Origin: Hydrogenispora ethanolica | GTDB lineage: Bacteria; Bacillota; UBA4882; UBA8346 | DNA length: 41,766 nt | Direction: 5' to 3' | NCBI RefSeq assembly: GCF_004340685.1 | Contig: NZ_SLUN01000047.1 | Location: 1-41,766, forward strand | In this document: positions 40,568-41,766 of the stretch, in pieces | Layout: each line of letters opens with the position of its first letter | Numbering within the stretch: position 1 is the first letter of the stretch | Position numbers and translations under genes: made by a program | The notes under the pieces: model-generated | The model's database searches: none | Seen by the model: only the letters and a program-made list of their open reading frames with translations | What the model was told of the DNA's origin: nothing

Positions 40568-40963
40568 CTATAGACAGAACGCATTTTTAATCAGCTTAAT
40601 CCGAAAATCTCCTTTTGAATCAAAATCAATCGAGACTACGTCAAAGCGAAATGGAACATCGATTAACTGATGCTCCTGTAAATAATTGTAGGCCGATTGA
40701 ATCAAATGCTCCTTTTTGGCTCCGTTCAAGGCCTCGTATCCAAAACCAAAATAATGGTTACGACGGGTTTTTACCTCGATAAAACACCATATTTCTGCTT
40801 CTTGGGCAATAAGATCGATCTCTCCAAAACTGCAACGATAGTTTTGCCTTATCATTCGATATCCTTGGGAACAAAGATACCGAAGGGCTTCTTGTTCACC
40901 CCATCTTCCAAGCTCTGTACGATTTGTAAAATTTATCATAAAACATATTTCGATACTATCCAT
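40568..40963 (-). CDS. yraN: YraN family (UPF0102) putative endonuclease
   Basis: 131-aa protein. RTELGRWGEQEALRYLCSQGYRMIRQNYRCSFGEIDLIAQEAEIWCFIEVKTRR contains the GEIDLI...FIEVKTR restriction-endonuclease-like core, and NYLQEHQLIDVPFRFDVVSID completes the family pattern. The ATG at 40963 has CAGGAA upstream; ATG 40939 and an extension to 41005 are possible. The yraN-comM order is common in Firmicutes. Biochemical function is not established. Confidence 0.93.
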   Translation of the reverse strand: MDSIEICFMINFTNRTELGRWGEQEALRYLCSQGYRMIRQNYRCSFGEIDLIAQEAEIWCFIEVKTRRNHYFGFGYEALNGAKKEHLIQSAYNYLQEHQLIDVPFRFDVVSIDFDSKGDFRIKLIKNAFCL

Positions 40964-41127
40964 GATTTTCCTGCAACAATCATGGCTTACTAAGGATAGG
41001 CCCATTAAAATGATGAAAAACGGTAGTTAAGGTATTAAAACAATTTCAGAAGAAAAAGGATATTACCTGCTCCCATTATTTTTATTACTCCATAATAGTT
41101 CCTCGCTTGATAAAGAATTCAGATGCA

Positions 41128-41163
41128 TAAAAATAAAAGGACCCTTTGGTATCGGAGGGTCCT
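41128..41163 (-). terminator. Intrinsic terminator of hisI
   Basis: AGGACCCT (41138-41145) and AGGGTCCT (41156-41163) are perfect 8-bp arms. On the minus strand the hairpin is followed by TTTATTTTTATG, so it ends hisI transcription. The rest of 41006-41127 shows no gene. Confidence 0.85.
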
Positions 41164-41190
41164 ATTTCTTTAATATATGGTTCTAGTCTT

Positions 41191-41601
41191 TTATGGATTT
41201 AAATTCTCCAACTCCCACGTTTCAAAATTCAACTTACGATAGTAACAGTTCCGAGCTTCTCCCGCAGAATTCTTCGTATGACAGATCCCGCCTTTGCGAG
41301 GACGTACTTTGAAAAGCAATGAATTCTGTTCGCAATTCACCAAAACTTCCACTAAGTCGTAAACTTCTCCAGAGGTTTTTCCTTTTTCCCAGAGTTCATT
41401 GCGTGAAGTAGACCAAAAGACGGCAGTCCTAGTTTCTACTGCTACTTTCAATGCTTTCTCATTGGTGTATGCTACCAGAATGACCTCTTGCGTATCAATG
41501 TTCTGGACAGCCACCGGGATTACATCAGTACATTTAGCGGCGATTTTAGCAATTTTGCCAAAATCTAGCTGAAGCGTTTTTCCTTCTTCTAATGGATTCA
41601 T
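41191..41601 (-). CDS. hisI: Phosphoribosyl-AMP cyclohydrolase (HisI-like), orphan
   Basis: 136-aa protein of the HisI family, which opens the purine ring of PR-AMP in histidine synthesis. TAVFWSTSRNELWEKGKTSG is the signature region. The zinc ligands are Cys in VNCEQNSLLFKV and the pair in GGICHTKNSAG and RNCYYR. The ATG at 41601 sits behind AAGGAGG. No other his gene is within the window, and both neighbours are unrelated. It ends at its own terminator. The tail (GEARNCYYRKLNFETWELE) is longer than in E. coli HisI and may be that of the stand-alone clostridial form. Confidence 0.88.
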   Translation of the reverse strand: MNPLEEGKTLQLDFGKIAKIAAKCTDVIPVAVQNIDTQEVILVAYTNEKALKVAVETRTAVFWSTSRNELWEKGKTSGEVYDLVEVLVNCEQNSLLFKVRPRKGGICHTKNSAGEARNCYYRKLNFETWELENLNP

Positions 41602-41766
41602 ACAATAACCTCCTTGCAAAACTTGAAAATGTTTTTTCAACTATACCATAAAGAAACCGGTTACGGCTAGAATAATTTAACCTGTTGTGCTATTTGAACT
41701 GAAAAAAGGTATAAGAAATCCAGCAAAAAAGTCCGACTTATCAAATGGCTAAAAGAGATAAGGAGA
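41602..41766. other. Upstream region of hisI
   Basis: On the minus strand a TATAGT (about 41650) lies 50 bp before the hisI start without a clear -35. No gene start can be recognised in the last 160 bp of the window. Confidence 0.3.

Overview
The window looks like chromosomal DNA of an endospore-forming Bacillota of a clostridia-like or deep-branching lineage. The evidence is a spoIVB-spo0A pair, two T-box leaders (hom, leuS), a rbgA/rnhB/ylqG/ylqH/comM/yraN neighbourhood as in Bacillus and Clostridium, strong AGGAGG-type ribosome binding sites, and very frequent TTG and GTG starts. No species can be named from sequence alone. No rRNA, tRNA, transposase, CRISPR array or prophage gene was seen.

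Layout. 1-950: gene-poor, repeat-containing DNA with one small membrane protein gene on the minus strand. 976-2575: a sigma-A type promoter, a T-box leader and homoserine dehydrogenase. 2574-2701: first copy of a three-copy structured intergenic element. 2903-9238: a Yej-type (microcin C family) peptide ABC importer with two separate ATPases, followed by an unknown gene. 9627-10196: a secreted stand-alone carbohydrate-binding protein. 10197-11170: a repeat island whose core is a 21-bp-phased array of DnaA-box-like sites. 11171-13372: a short orphan ORF, a SIS-domain isomerase, and a LarA-like protein convergent with it. 13641-14715: rubredoxin and a DsrE-like protein. 15001-20065: DUF2156 protein, YajQ, YqeK, RsfS, then T-box-controlled leuS.

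20193-27321 is a sporulation and envelope block: spoIVB, spo0A, steA-like, steB/mctB-like, a GT2 glycosyltransferase, an MraY/WecA-type transferase, then endonuclease IV and RNase HI. 27467-31549 is central carbon metabolism: split transketolase, a PFK with an unusual nucleotide-site motif, and class II aldolase, with the third copy of the structured element between pfk and fba. 31574-33157 holds a promoter, a probable NiCo riboswitch with a terminator, and a CDF metal exporter with three tandem cytoplasmic domains. 33158-33921 is mostly non-coding and contains a 42-bp tandem repeat with hairpins.

33922-38995 carries rbgA, an inverted YbhN-type membrane protein gene overlapping it tail to tail, rnhB, and the FliK-like and FlhB-like pair ylqG-ylqH. 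39028-41601 on the minus strand carries comM, yraN and an orphan hisI.

The least explained signals are: (i) the helically phased TTATYCACA array at 10502-10825, (ii) the three-copy element with a compensatory base-pair change at 2574, 14817 and 30453, (iii) the spo0A-linked SteA/SteB/GT2/MraY-like cassette, and (iv) the in-frame 42-bp hairpin repeat at 33391-33617.
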